This document shows positions 16,999 through 25,280 of a DNA stretch of 64,000 nucleotides, piece after piece. A model generated the notes under the pieces. The model had not been told where the DNA came from, did not search any database, and saw nothing but the letters and a program-made list of their open reading frames with translations. The position numbers and the translations under genes were made by a program. The stretch comes from Lachnospiraceae bacterium (GTDB lineage: Bacteria; Bacillota_A; Clostridia; Lachnospirales; Lachnospiraceae), in the NCBI GenBank assembly GCA_024684065.1, contig JAIKXO010000321.1, positions 6,324 to 70,323 of the forward strand, in the 5' to 3' direction. Position 1 is the first letter of the stretch. Each line of letters begins with the position of its first letter.

Positions 16999-18333
16999 TT
17001 AGTTTTCCTTATTTGCGAATTTTGTATACTGAGGTCTCCAGACAAGCTCAACGGTCCCTATTGGTCCGTTCCTCTGTTTTGCGACATTGATCTCCGTGAT
17101 ATTCTTTTTTTCCGTGCCCTTATCATAGTAATCCTCCCTGTATAAGAACATCACTACGTCAGCGTCCTGCTCTATGGCACCGGAATCCCTCAGGTCTGAA
17201 AGCTGCGGCTTATGACCCTCTCTTTTTTCGGCATTCCTTGAAAGCTGCGATAATGCGATAACCGGAACATCCAACTCCCTTGCGATAGACTTCAGGGCTC
17301 TTGAAATATCGGAGATCTCCTGATTCCTTGAATCACCGCCTCTCGACTGGCCTGATGACATAAGCTGGAGGTAATCGATTATCACAAGCTTCAGATCATG
17401 TTCTATCTTATATTTCCGGCACTTTGATCTGAGCTCGCTTGTGGTAACGCTTGAAACATCATCTATAATAAGCTTTGAGGAACCTATCCTTGCAGCGCTT
17501 TCCATGACATACGCGACCTCATTGTCGTCAAGATTGCCTTTCCTGAGCTTTTGCGCATCAACCGTGGCATCCATTGCTATAAGTCTGTTTACTAAAGACT
17601 CCTTCGGCATCTCAAGACTGAAGATCGCAGTCGTTAAGCTGTTCCTTAAGCTGACGTTTAAAGCAATGTTCAGGGCAAAAGCGGTCTTTCCCATCGAGGG
17701 CCTTGCCGCTATCAGCACCAGATCCGAGGGCTGGAGCCCGCTTAACATTTCGTCAAGATCAGTGAAGCCTGTTGCTATGCCGGTGATCCCCCCGCCGCTC
17801 ATCATGACCTGCTGAATTTTTTTTAATGAGTTTTCGACGATCTTATTTATCGGAACATAATCACCGGTATTTCTCTTTGCGACTATATCAAAGATCCTTT
17901 TTTCGGTTTCTTCGAAAATATCATTTAACGGCTTATTATGGGCATAACACTCCCCCGAGATAAAGTCGTTCGTGTCAATGAGCTTTCTTAACAGAGAGTT
18001 TTCCTTGACATACTCGGCATATTGTCTGACATGGGCTGAAGTTATCGTGAGTCCCATTACTTCATTAAGAAACTCTAAGGAGATGATCTCTTCGGGCACA
18101 TTCTTTTCCCTGAGCCTGTTTTTCAAAGAGACGATATCGATAGGTTTTCCTTCGTTATCAAGCTCCACAATGGCTTCAAAGACTATGCCGTATTGCTTTT
18201 CGTAGAAATCGTCCTTTATAAGTATCTCTGAGGCGAGACCTATAGCCGCCCTGTCCATGAGCATGGATCCAACAACTGCCTTTTCGGCTGCGGAATCATG
18301 CGGCTTTATCCTGTTAACAGCTGACTCGTCCAA
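16999..18333 (-). CDS. dnaB: Replicative DNA helicase
   Basis: A 444-residue DnaB-type hexameric helicase (called DnaC in Bacillus). The N-terminal domain begins at SAAEKAVVGSMLMD; the C-terminal RecA-like motor has Walker A ARPSMGKTAFALN (about 206-218), Walker B LVIIDYLQLMSS and RSLS-type QLSRNAEKREGHKPQLSDLR. It unwinds the replication fork. No intein is present. It starts two bases after the rplI stop, in the common Firmicute order gdpP-rplI-dnaB, all minus strand. Confidence 0.97.
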   Translation of the reverse strand: MDESAVNRIKPHDSAAEKAVVGSMLMDRAAIGLASEILIKDDFYEKQYGIVFEAIVELDNEGKPIDIVSLKNRLREKNVPEEIISLEFLNEVMGLTITSAHVRQYAEYVKENSLLRKLIDTNDFISGECYAHNKPLNDIFEETEKRIFDIVAKRNTGDYVPINKIVENSLKKIQQVMMSGGGITGIATGFTDLDEMLSGLQPSDLVLIAARPSMGKTAFALNIALNVSLRNSLTTAIFSLEMPKESLVNRLIAMDATVDAQKLRKGNLDDNEVAYVMESAARIGSSKLIIDDVSSVTTSELRSKCRKYKIEHDLKLVIIDYLQLMSSGQSRGGDSRNQEISDISRALKSIARELDVPVIALSQLSRNAEKREGHKPQLSDLRDSGAIEQDADVVMFLYREDYYDKGTEKKNITEINVAKQRNGPIGTVELVWRPQYTKFANKEN

Positions 18334-18335
18334 TT

Positions 18336-18782
18336 TTATGCCTCTTCAACTTTGAGCTTTAAAACAGCGGTAACCTGCGGATGAAGCTTTACAGGTATCT
18401 CATAGCTTCCGATAGCCTTTATGGGCTCGTCTATCTGGATCTTCTTTTTATCAAGCTCCATATTGAACTGATTCATGGCTTCCTGAGCTATCTCCTTAGA
18501 CGAAACGGAACCGAAGGCCTTCCCGTCCTTACCGGATTTAAGCTTAACGATTATGGTCTTTTTCTCAAGTTCCCCGCATAATACCTTTGCTTCTTCCAGG
18601 CGCCTTTTTGCCATTTTATCCTCGTTAGCCTTGCGGAGCTTTAGATCATTTAAGTTTTTGGCATTTGCTTCAACTGCTTTTTTCTTGGAGAGAAGGAAAT
18701 TTTTGGCATATCCGTCACTGACTTTTACTATATCATCTTTCTTTCCAAGGCTTTTAACATCCTCTGTAAGTATGACTTCCAA
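18336..18782 (-). CDS. rplI: 50S ribosomal protein L9
   Basis: A 148-residue L9 with the N-terminal rRNA-binding domain (EVILTEDVKSLGKKDDIVKVSDGYAKNFL begins at residue 2), a long central helix and the C-terminal domain with GKAFGSVSSKEIA. The length is normal. It lies between gdpP and dnaB with a 56-bp gap upstream and a 2-bp gap downstream; the RBS GGGATGG-type site is weak. Confidence 0.97.
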   Translation of the reverse strand: MEVILTEDVKSLGKKDDIVKVSDGYAKNFLLSKKKAVEANAKNLNDLKLRKANEDKMAKRRLEEAKVLCGELEKKTIIVKLKSGKDGKAFGSVSSKEIAQEAMNQFNMELDKKKIQIDEPIKAIGSYEIPVKLHPQVTAVLKLKVEEA

Positions 18783-18838
18783 TTTAGTTCACCATCCCTT
18801 TCAAAACTGAATATTCTATTATACAGGCCTGATATATT

Positions 18839-20926
18839 TTATATCTCGCCTTCCTCTTCCATGCTGCGTAACGTTTCTATGAGCTTATCCTTTCCCTCGC
18901 CTATTGTTACGCCTTCTATCTGGGCTCCGGCCATATTGATATGTCCGCCGCCTCCGAGTTTCTCCATTATGATCTGGACATTTATCTCGTCAAAAGATCT
19001 GGCGGAGATATAGATCTTATTCTGATATTCCGAAAGCACAAAGGACGCCTTCACTCCGTTGATATTAAGCAGCTCATTGGCGGCCTGTGCGGCTATAACG
19101 GTAGGACACTGGCTGTCTCCGTCAAAATATGAAACGGCAAATTTGCCGTCGATCATTTCAACATGGCTCATGGCCTGCGTCCTTGCCAGATAATCCTCGA
19201 TCGTATCTCTTAAGAGCTTTCTAACCCTGGTAGCGTCCGCTCCGTTTCTCCTCAGATAAGCAGCGGCTTCAAAGGTTCTTACACCGGTACGGTTCATGAA
19301 ATTATTGGTATCCACGAGGATTCCGGCATACAGGCAGTCAGCCTCTATGGGCTTAAGCTTTATCTTATCGTTTATATACTGTAAAATTTCTGCCGCCATC
19401 TCCGAAGCGGAACTGGCATAGGGTTCGATGTAGGAAAGGGTCGCGTTTTCGATCTTTTCCTCACCCTGCCTGTGATGATCTAAAACAACGATATTCTTAC
19501 ATCGGGACAGTAGCTCCGGACATTCTGTGTAACTGGGTTTATTGACGTCAACGACTACAACCACGCTGTTTTTATCCGCACGCTCCATTGCCTGCATATT
19601 GTTAAGGATCAGTTCCTTATCATCTTCTCCTTCTATAAGTGCGTCGACCATCGGCCGGATCGAGGAGGAGATATCGTTAATGACAATATTGGCGTTCTTG
19701 TTAAGGGACTTTGCGGCTCTGACTATGCCGACTGCCGCGCCCAGCGCGTCTGTATCGGTGATCTGGTGTCCCATGACGAGGATCTGGTCGGTGCTTCCGA
19801 TGATCTCCCTTAAAGCGTGGGCTTTGATCCTTGCCTTAACCCGCGTGTATTTTTCGGTCATCTTGCTCTTTCCGCCGAAATATACTATCTTGTCCCCGTC
19901 TTTAACGATCGCCTGATCACCGCCTCTTCCGAGGGCAAGGTCTATGGCGTTCCTGGCGTAGTCATAGTTCTCGGTGTAGCTTTCCGCGCCGACACCGAAG
20001 CCTATGCTTAGGGTCAGTGCCATTTCATTGCCGATGTTAACGTTTTTTACTTCGTCAAGGATGCTGAACCTCTTCTCTTCGAGTGATTCCAGGTCCTTTT
20101 TCTGGAGAATGACAAGATATTTATCCTTTTCAAGTTTTTTAACGATGGCATCATTGGCAGAGAGCGATTTATTTATCTGCCTGTCCACAAGGGCTGACAG
20201 AAGGGATCTTCTGACATCCTCCACTGTCTGCAGGGCTTCGTCGTAATTATCGATATATAAAAGTCCCACAGCCGGCTTTCCCTGCTCTATTTTTTTCTTA
20301 AGTTCCCTGGATTCCGTTTCATCAAACAAAAAGAAGGCAATAAGATAACTATCGTTATCCAGCTCCTCTGTCACCGGTGAGTCGCCTATCATTGCCTTTA
20401 CAGATACTTTTTTTGTGGATGCCCTGAAATATTTATCCTCGAAGGTGATCAATACGTCTCTGTTGTCAGCGAGCAGCTCCCTTGCAGTCTTCTGGTTTTC
20501 ATCATGGTTTTTTTTCTGATCGGGAGCATCGCTATAGACAAGCTCGGGAAAGAGCGCGAAAATACTTCGCTGGGAATTTTTCTTGACATGAAGAAGATTT
20601 TCAAAAGCTTCGTTCGACCAGACGATACGGCCGGATTCATCCAACAGGGCATATGGGATATCCAGGTCTCTTAAAAGCTGCTTCTGAACCTGTCCGTACT
20701 GGGTCGCAAAGCTTATAAAATCATTTATTACTATCGTCCGGCTTTTGAAATAAAGCACCAGGGCGATGATAATGTATATAAAAGCAAAGACCGATGTATA
20801 TAAACCTGCTCTCGGACTTACATAATACATTACTATATTAAAAATAACGATCAGAGCAGATAACCACAGGGGCCACTGGACATAAGAACGGATCTGGCCC
20901 TTCAGTTTTATTCTTGCCTTACCCAT
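18839..20926 (-). CDS. gdpP: c-di-AMP phosphodiesterase GdpP (DHH/DHHA1)
   Basis: A 695-residue protein with the full GdpP layout: two transmembrane helices (about 15-60), a PAS-like domain (about 80-190), a degenerate GGDEF domain (about 200-345; LALGRGGDQAIVKDGD retains the GGDQ loop) and a DHH-DHHA1 phosphoesterase (about 370-690) with DTDALGAAVG, VVVDVNK, LDHHRQG and GGGGHINMAGAQ. It hydrolyses c-di-AMP, affecting osmolyte and cell-wall homeostasis. It has its own promoter at 21010-21038 and leads the rplI-dnaB operon. Confidence 0.95.
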   Translation of the reverse strand: MGKARIKLKGQIRSYVQWPLWLSALIVIFNIVMYYVSPRAGLYTSVFAFIYIIIALVLYFKSRTIVINDFISFATQYGQVQKQLLRDLDIPYALLDESGRIVWSNEAFENLLHVKKNSQRSIFALFPELVYSDAPDQKKNHDENQKTARELLADNRDVLITFEDKYFRASTKKVSVKAMIGDSPVTEELDNDSYLIAFFLFDETESRELKKKIEQGKPAVGLLYIDNYDEALQTVEDVRRSLLSALVDRQINKSLSANDAIVKKLEKDKYLVILQKKDLESLEEKRFSILDEVKNVNIGNEMALTLSIGFGVGAESYTENYDYARNAIDLALGRGGDQAIVKDGDKIVYFGGKSKMTEKYTRVKARIKAHALREIIGSTDQILVMGHQITDTDALGAAVGIVRAAKSLNKNANIVINDISSSIRPMVDALIEGEDDKELILNNMQAMERADKNSVVVVVDVNKPSYTECPELLSRCKNIVVLDHHRQGEEKIENATLSYIEPYASSASEMAAEILQYINDKIKLKPIEADCLYAGILVDTNNFMNRTGVRTFEAAAYLRRNGADATRVRKLLRDTIEDYLARTQAMSHVEMIDGKFAVSYFDGDSQCPTVIAAQAANELLNINGVKASFVLSEYQNKIYISARSFDEINVQIIMEKLGGGGHINMAGAQIEGVTIGEGKDKLIETLRSMEEEGEI

Positions 20927-21009
20927 AAAAAATCCTCTTTATATCTCCCCCGCGGATGGACAAGAAATCTTGTACGCCCGATTCATTGCTTGTGACAATA
21001 AACATAAGA

Positions 21010-21038
21010 ATTATATCATTTTTTGTATATAGGCTCAA
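21010..21038 (-). promoter_or_regulatory. Promoter of the gdpP-rplI-dnaB operon
   Basis: On minus: TTGAGC (21038-21033), 17 bases, TATAAT (21015-21010). The predicted leader is about 77 bases. Confidence 0.7.
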
Positions 21039-21131
21039 CCGCAAGAACTTGTGCCATAAAAGCCATTCATATCCAAGGGGATGTATATATGAAGACAGAG
21101 CCGCAAAATAAATATATGCATGGAGTGAACA

Positions 21132-21162
21132 ATAAAAGACCGGCTCCTTAATGAAGCCGGTC
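21132..21162 (-). terminator. Intrinsic terminator of rpsF-ssb-rpsR
   Basis: On minus: GACCGGCTTC-ATTAA-GGAGCCGGTC followed by TTTTATT, 40 bases after the rpsR stop. Confidence 0.85.
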
Positions 21163-21201
21163 CTGAATATCCTTTTATTCACCTGATCGCGTATAAAGGG
21201 C

Positions 21202-21477
21202 TTATTCCTGAGTATAAGGAAGCAGTGCGATATGCCTCGCCCTTTTGATAGCTGTTGTAAGCTTTCTCTGATGTTCGGCACAATTCCCCGTGATCCTTCT
21301 GGGGAGGATCTTTCCTCTTTCAGAAATGTATTTCCTGAGGACAGCAACATCTTTATAGTCGATTACCTTGTCCTTACCACAGAATACACATACCTTTTTC
21401 CTTCTGCGTATTCCGCCTCTCCTCTTCATCGGAGAATCAGCCCTGTCATTATCGCCCTGCGGTCTGTTATAAGCCAT
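21202..21477 (-). CDS. rpsR: 30S ribosomal protein S18
   Basis: A 91-residue S18 with the core [35 protein letters not shown] and [12 protein letters not shown]. It is of the cysteine-containing type (CxxC zinc motif retained in part: C-x2-C). The N-terminal 20 residues are a charged extension. It is the last gene of rpsF-ssb-rpsR, but a 204-bp gap containing a family-2 repeat separates it from ssb. Its own RBS is AAGGAGGAATT. Confidence 0.97.
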   Translation of the reverse strand: MAYNRPQGDNDRADSPMKRRGGIRRRKKVCVFCGKDKVIDYKDVAVLRKYISERGKILPRRITGNCAEHQRKLTTAIKRARHIALLPYTQE

Positions 21478-21511
21478 TTATCAATTCCTCCTTACGAACT
21501 ATTGAACTAGC

Positions 21512-21635
21512 GGTAATGATCCGATCTGTAAACAGACCGGACTTATTCGATATTTGCTAAAGCAAATGTCGAATTTACCCGGCATAAACCGGAGTTTATG
21601 CCCAAGCACACGATTTGCTTCGCAAGTCGGTGCAG
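21512..21635. repeat. Dispersed structured repeat, family 2, copy A
   Basis: About 124 bp between ssb and rpsR. Stems: TCCGaTCTGT/ACAGAcCGGA, an additional TTCGAtATTTGC/GCAAATgTCGAA hairpin not in the other copies, GGCATAAAC/GTTTATGCC (21581-21602), and CGATTTGC/GCAAGTCG followed by GTGCAG. Shared with 56373 and 59730. Confidence 0.8.
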
Positions 21636-21681
21636 TTTTACACTCAGGCAGATAGTTTCGGAGTCCCTTCATCATGATCTT

Positions 21682-22134
21682 TTATGCGAAAGGAAGCTCT
21701 TCATCAATCCCGTCGGGAACGTTCATGAAATCATCATTTACATCAGTGCCCGAACTGTTGGATCCCGAATACCCGGAAGTACCTGATGAACCGGAAGAAC
21801 TCTGAGAAGCGGCCTTGCTCTCTGCGAATTCCTGTTCATCTATAATGACCTCGGTAGTGTAAACCTTCTGGCCATCCTTATTTGTATAGCTCCCGGTTTC
21901 TATACGGCCCGTTATAGCGATCTTAATTCCTTTGCGGAAATATTTCTCCGCAAATTCCGCCGCTTTTCCGAAAGCTTTACAGGGTATAAAGTCAGCCGTC
22001 TGATCGGAATTGTTCCTGTTAAATCTTCTGTCTACGGCAAGAGTATATCTTGCGATCGCTAACTGATTATCGCCTGACGAATATCTGACTTCGGGATCTT
22101 TTGTCAATCTGCCCATTAAAATAACTTTATTCAT
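21682..22134 (-). CDS. ssb: Single-stranded DNA-binding protein
   Basis: A 150-residue SSB: OB fold over residues 1-105 (MNKVILMGRLTKDPEVRYSS, DFIPCKAFGKAAEFAEKYF, KGIKIAITGRIETGSY), a Gly/Ser-rich flexible linker (about 115-135) and the acidic C-terminal tip ending DGIDEELPFA, which recruits replication and repair partners. It is in the classic rpsF-ssb-rpsR operon, 17 bp after rpsF. Confidence 0.97.
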   Translation of the reverse strand: MNKVILMGRLTKDPEVRYSSGDNQLAIARYTLAVDRRFNRNNSDQTADFIPCKAFGKAAEFAEKYFRKGIKIAITGRIETGSYTNKDGQKVYTTEVIIDEQEFAESKAASQSSSGSSGTSGYSGSNSSGTDVNDDFMNVPDGIDEELPFA

Positions 22135-22151
22135 ATAAACTCTCTTTCTAA

Positions 22152-22442
22152 CTACGCCTCATTCTGCTTTACGCAAAGATATCGAACGACGTTTTCCATA
22201 ATGCGTATACGATTCTCGATCTCTACAGGCGCCGTAGGCTCGGCATCGAACTGGATGAAGTAGTAGTAACCCTCTTTCATCTTCTTGACTTCGAAGGCAA
22301 ATTTCTTTTTACCCCAGTCGTCAACGTTCGTCACCGTTCCGCCAAAGCGTGAAATAAGCTCTTTTACACGCTCAAGCTCCTCGGCTCTTCCATCGTCCTC
22401 GATCTTAGCATTCAGAACAACGCATAATTCATATTTGCTCAT
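22152..22442 (-). CDS. rpsF: 30S ribosomal protein S6
   Basis: A 96-residue S6 (MSKYELCVVLNAKIEDD, then GGTVTNVDDWGKKKFAF and KEGYYYFIQFDA). The start is the ATG at 22442, placed six bases after AAGGAGGT; an upstream in-frame ATG at 22490 would put the ribosome binding site inside the gene and is rejected. First gene of rpsF-ssb-rpsR. Confidence 0.97.
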   Translation of the reverse strand: MSKYELCVVLNAKIEDDGRAEELERVKELISRFGGTVTNVDDWGKKKFAFEVKKMKEGYYYFIQFDAEPTAPVEIENRIRIMENVVRYLCVKQNEA

Positions 22443-22514
22443 GCTAGTACCTCCTTCTGGATTATCAGCCCCGGAGGGAATCCGGAGCAAGGATAAAATG
22501 TATCACGGAATGAT

Positions 22515-22543
22515 ATATTATCACATAGTATTGTCATTTTCAA
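22515..22543 (-). promoter_or_regulatory. Promoter of rpsF-ssb-rpsR
   Basis: On minus: TTGAAA (22543-22538), 17 bases, TAATAT (22520-22515). The leader is about 65 bases and contains CCGGATTCCCTCCGG (possible hairpin), a place where S6:S18 autoregulatory structures are known in other bacteria. Confidence 0.65.
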
Positions 22544-22568
22544 GCGGTTATTTCCCTGAAAAATGCAC

Positions 22569-22602
22569 AAAAAAAGGACAATCGCCGAAACGGCATTGCC
22601 CT
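22569..22602 (-). terminator. Intrinsic terminator of the HPr-like gene
   Basis: On minus: GGGCAATGCCG-TTT-CGGCGATTGTCC (one bulge) then TTTTTTT. Confidence 0.85.
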
Positions 22603-22677
22603 TATGATAACCGGTTAATGCATAAAAACAATTGTAATTTCCCAGATAAAGCCCTGCAGCTTTAAAGCTTCTTAAAC

Positions 22678-22908
22678 CTAGATCATGTAAGGCTTGATAA
22701 CAGCTAAAACGTCATCAGCATTGCCTTCCGCATGGATGTTAAGATCAATGGGCTTTGAAAGGTCAAGACTGAAAATACCCATAATGGACTTTGCGTCTAT
22801 AACATACCTTCCGGAAACCAGATCAAAATCATAATCAAACTTGGTAATCTCATTTACGAAGGACTTTACCTTATCGATAGAGTTTAAAGAAATCTGTACT
22901 GTTTTCAA
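22678..22908 (-). CDS. HPr/Crh-like protein lacking the active-site histidine
   Basis: A 76-residue protein with the HPr fold pattern. The Ser46 region is clear: AKSIMGIFSLDLSKPI (Ser41 here) matches the KSIMGVMSL block phosphorylated by HPr kinase, and the C-terminal ADDVLAVIKPYM matches helix 3. The His15 motif (GLHARPA in HPr) is absent: the aligned stretch is SLNSIDKVKSFVNEI, and the only histidine is near residue 59. It therefore cannot carry PTS phosphate, like Bacillus Crh, which also keeps only the serine. A role as CcpA co-effector or metabolic sensor is inferred. Monocistronic, with RBS AAGGAGG and its own terminator. Confidence 0.8.
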   Translation of the reverse strand: MKTVQISLNSIDKVKSFVNEITKFDYDFDLVSGRYVIDAKSIMGIFSLDLSKPIDLNIHAEGNADDVLAVIKPYMI

Positions 22909-23500
22909 ATCAAATACCTCCTTACGAATTATTATTTAATACTTGTTTGCGCCTTACATTTCCCAAATATCTGATAACGGATACATAATTATGTCCGTTA
23001 TTCCATAGCAGAAAATAAACATGCGCTTTTGGTATATATAGTAAACGGACGGACAGCCGGCTTGCCGTTCCGCTACCTCCAGAATAATGCTTAAGCAGCT
23101 TCTCTTAAGCACCCTTATCTTAAGTCGGAGCATGATAAAAGTCAATACTCAAATAGGTACAAAAAGTAAGATTTTACAAGGCTTTTTTTAATGCTATTCA
23201 CGACCTTCTCGAAGGACGATTACAATAATAGACAAAAAACAGCCCCAAAACAGGCAGCTTCTTGTATATTTTACTGTAGATGCTATAATCTTTATAATTC
23301 GGGACAAAGTAAGCTCTGCATGATCAAAAGGAAACAGAAGATCATCTCATCACCTGCCGGCAGGGGACAGACTTATAGTAAACGACAAAATAAACTTTAT
23401 TTTGTCGTTTACTGCGCCTAGGCACCGCAGGTGGCATATTTCCTTACAAAATCCGTCCTGATTGATAATTCTTCGTGAAAGGAAATAAATATTCTTTAAA
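22909..23500. other. Gene-free interval with palindromes
   Basis: No coding sequence is supported over about 590 bp; short frames here lack ribosome binding sites and family features. It holds an imperfect palindrome ATAACGGATACAT-AA-TTATGTCCGTTAT (22974-23001), two GCTTAAG-type inverted blocks (about 23090-23115), and the 37-bp perfect palindrome at 23377. The mtaB promoter must lie near the right end but no convincing -35/-10 pair was seen. Confidence 0.7.
23377..23413. repeat. 37-bp perfect palindrome (REP-like element)
   Basis: AGTAAACGACAAAATAAA, a central C, then the exact reverse complement. Flanks CACCTGC (23351-23357) and GCAGGTG (23427-23433) form an outer inverted pair. The GGGGACAGACTTA just upstream recalls REP sequences that accompany IS200-like REP-associated transposases, though no transposase is present. 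Confidence 0.7.
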
Positions 23501-24931
23501 ATGTTAGCGGCGTTTCATAATCTGGGGTGCAAGGTCAATGCCTACGAGACCGAAAGGATGATCCAGGCCTTCAAGGAGGCGGGACATACAATAACGGACT
23601 TTGATAAGATAAGTGATGTTTATATCGTTAACACGTGCACGGTGACGAATATTGCAGACAGGAAATCAAGGCAGATGCTTCACCGCGCGAGAGCTCTTAA
23701 TCCCGGGGCTGTCGTGGTGGCCTGCGGATGCTTTGCGGAGGCGGAAAAGGAAAAGGCCGAAAAAGACGGCGCCATAGATATTCTGGTCTCTAACAGAGAA
23801 AAGAAAAACATAGTAAGGATAGTAGAGGACTATATATATGGAAAGGAAGAAAAAGATACAGCGGCTTACGCAATAAATTCAGATGTACGGCAGACGAAAG
23901 ATGCCGGGACTCTGGCTACTTACGGAGAAAAGGAAACGAAGGTGTATATCCCTGACGGGGATGAACCTGACGATCATGGCTTCCTTAAAGCGCTCCACGG
24001 CCATACCAGGGCTTATATAAAGATCCAGGATGGCTGTAACCAGTTTTGCAGCTATTGCATAATACCTTACGCCAGAGGAAGGATAAAGAGCAGGCCGAAG
24101 GAGGATATAATAAAAGAGCTTAATGCGCTTTCCGAAAACGGCATAAAGGAGATAGTCCTGACCGGCATACATTTAAGCTCTTACGGGCTAGATCTCAAAA
24201 CCTCTGCTTCCTATAATGAAATAGCGAGAGAAGGCGGGTACGTAAACAACGGGCTTATCGAGGTCATAAGGGAGGCGTCCAGGATTGAGGGCGTTGACAG
24301 GATAAGGCTTGGGTCATTGGAGCCGAGGATAATCACGGATGAGTTTCTGAAGGCGGTAAAAGAGACGGGAAAGGTATGCCCTCATTTTCATCTTTCGCTT
24401 CAGAGCGGGTCTGACAGCGTATTAAAGAGGATGAACAGGCATTATGATACAAGGGAGTATTTCGATAAGGTCAGCCTGATCCGGAGCTGTTTTGAACATC
24501 CTGCGATCACTACCGATGTAATAGCCGGATTTCCGCAGGAAAGCGAGGAGGAGTTTCTTGAAACAAGGGATTTTCTGAACAGGGTCGATTTTTATGAGGT
24601 TCATATATTCAAATATTCGAGAAGAAAGGGAACCCCGGCAGACAGACTAAGCGGACAGCTTACGGAAAAAGAAAAGGAGAAAAGGGCGAAGCTTTTAAGC
24701 CTTGATGACGAAGAGAGGAGAAGGAGGTTCAGGGATTATTATACGGGAAAGGCCGAGGAGGTCCTTTTTGAGGAAAAGAAGCTTATAGACGGGGAAGAAT
24801 ATTATACGGGCTTTAACAGGGAATATGTGAAATTTGCCTGCAGGTCGCAGAAGGATCTGACGAATATGCTTGTAAACGGCAGGGTTGAAGCCGGACACCT
24901 TAACAATTACTTGTGTTTTTGTGCTGATTAG
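23501..24931 (+). CDS. mtaB: tRNA t6A37 methylthiotransferase MtaB
   Basis: A 476-residue radical-SAM methylthiotransferase that converts t6A37 to ms2t6A in ANN-decoding tRNAs. The UPF0004 domain has its three cluster cysteines (LGCKVNAYE, VNTCTVTN, ACGCFAE); the radical-SAM motif is CNQFCSYCIIPYARGR (about 178-193); LSLQSGSDSVLKRMNRHY follows, and a C-terminal TRAM-like segment. A roughly 40-residue acidic linker between UPF0004 and radical-SAM domains (about 120-165) is longer than usual. The nearest SD-like AAAGGAAA is about 17 bases from the ATG, further than normal. Confidence 0.93.
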   Translation: MLAAFHNLGCKVNAYETERMIQAFKEAGHTITDFDKISDVYIVNTCTVTNIADRKSRQMLHRARALNPGAVVVACGCFAEAEKEKAEKDGAIDILVSNREKKNIVRIVEDYIYGKEEKDTAAYAINSDVRQTKDAGTLATYGEKETKVYIPDGDEPDDHGFLKALHGHTRAYIKIQDGCNQFCSYCIIPYARGRIKSRPKEDIIKELNALSENGIKEIVLTGIHLSSYGLDLKTSASYNEIAREGGYVNNGLIEVIREASRIEGVDRIRLGSLEPRIITDEFLKAVKETGKVCPHFHLSLQSGSDSVLKRMNRHYDTREYFDKVSLIRSCFEHPAITTDVIAGFPQESEEEFLETRDFLNRVDFYEVHIFKYSRRKGTPADRLSGQLTEKEKEKRAKLLSLDDEERRRRFRDYYTGKAEEVLFEEKKLIDGEEYYTGFNREYVKFACRSQKDLTNMLVNGRVEAGHLNNYLCFCAD

Positions 24932-24939
24932 TATACAAT
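24911..24939 (+). promoter_or_regulatory. Promoter of ireB-ruvX
   Basis: TTGTGT (24911-24916), 17 bases, TACAAT (24934-24939), overlapping the mtaB stop. The predicted start near 24946 puts the perfect hairpin AACAAAGTT/AACTTTGTT (24948-24970) at the very 5' end of the transcript. Confidence 0.55.
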
Positions 24940-25007
24940 ATATGTAAAACAAAGTTATGGAAACTTTGTTGGGGCAGAGTATAAATTTAATAGGGAGGGA
25001 ATGTGAT

Positions 25008-25271
25008 ATGCAGGATCTTGGAAGCACTCAGCATTTCAGCGTGCAGGGCGAGCCTGAAACAGGGGTCAAGCTTGTACTGGCGGCTGTTTATGAGGCTCTG
25101 ACTGAAAAGGGCTATAATCCTGTAAACCAGATCGTTGGCTATATTATGTCCGGTGATCCGACATATATTACGAGCCACAATAATGCCAGAAGCCTTATCA
25201 TGAAGGTTGAAAGGGACGAGCTGGTTGAAGAACTTTTGGAATCTTATATCAAGAAGAACGGATGGAAGTAG
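25008..25271 (+). CDS. ireB: IreB family regulatory phosphoprotein (UPF0297)
   Basis: An 87-residue protein matching IreB, the small substrate of the PASTA kinase IreK that controls cell-wall stress and cephalosporin tolerance in Enterococcus. Core: STQHFSVQ, VYEALTEKGYNPVNQIVGYI, SGDPTYITSHNNARSLI. The N-terminal Ser/Thr-containing segment is where the kinase acts in relatives. The start is the ATG at 25008 after GGGAGGGAATGTGAT; an upstream in-frame ATG at 24957 lies in the 5' hairpin and is rejected. ireB-ruvX-DUF1292 is the standard Firmicute order. Confidence 0.93.
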   Translation: MQDLGSTQHFSVQGEPETGVKLVLAAVYEALTEKGYNPVNQIVGYIMSGDPTYITSHNNARSLIMKVERDELVEELLESYIKKNGWK

Positions 25272-25280
25272 AGGGCCTTT

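Noticed and set aside
20919..21350. 143-codon minus-strand open frame over the gdpP upstream region and rpsR
   Set aside because: It runs through the rpsR gene in another frame, the rpsR terminator and the gdpP promoter; no RBS.
22954..23145. 63-codon minus-strand open frame upstream of the HPr-like gene
   Set aside because: It contains palindromic DNA, lacks an RBS and shows no protein-like signature.
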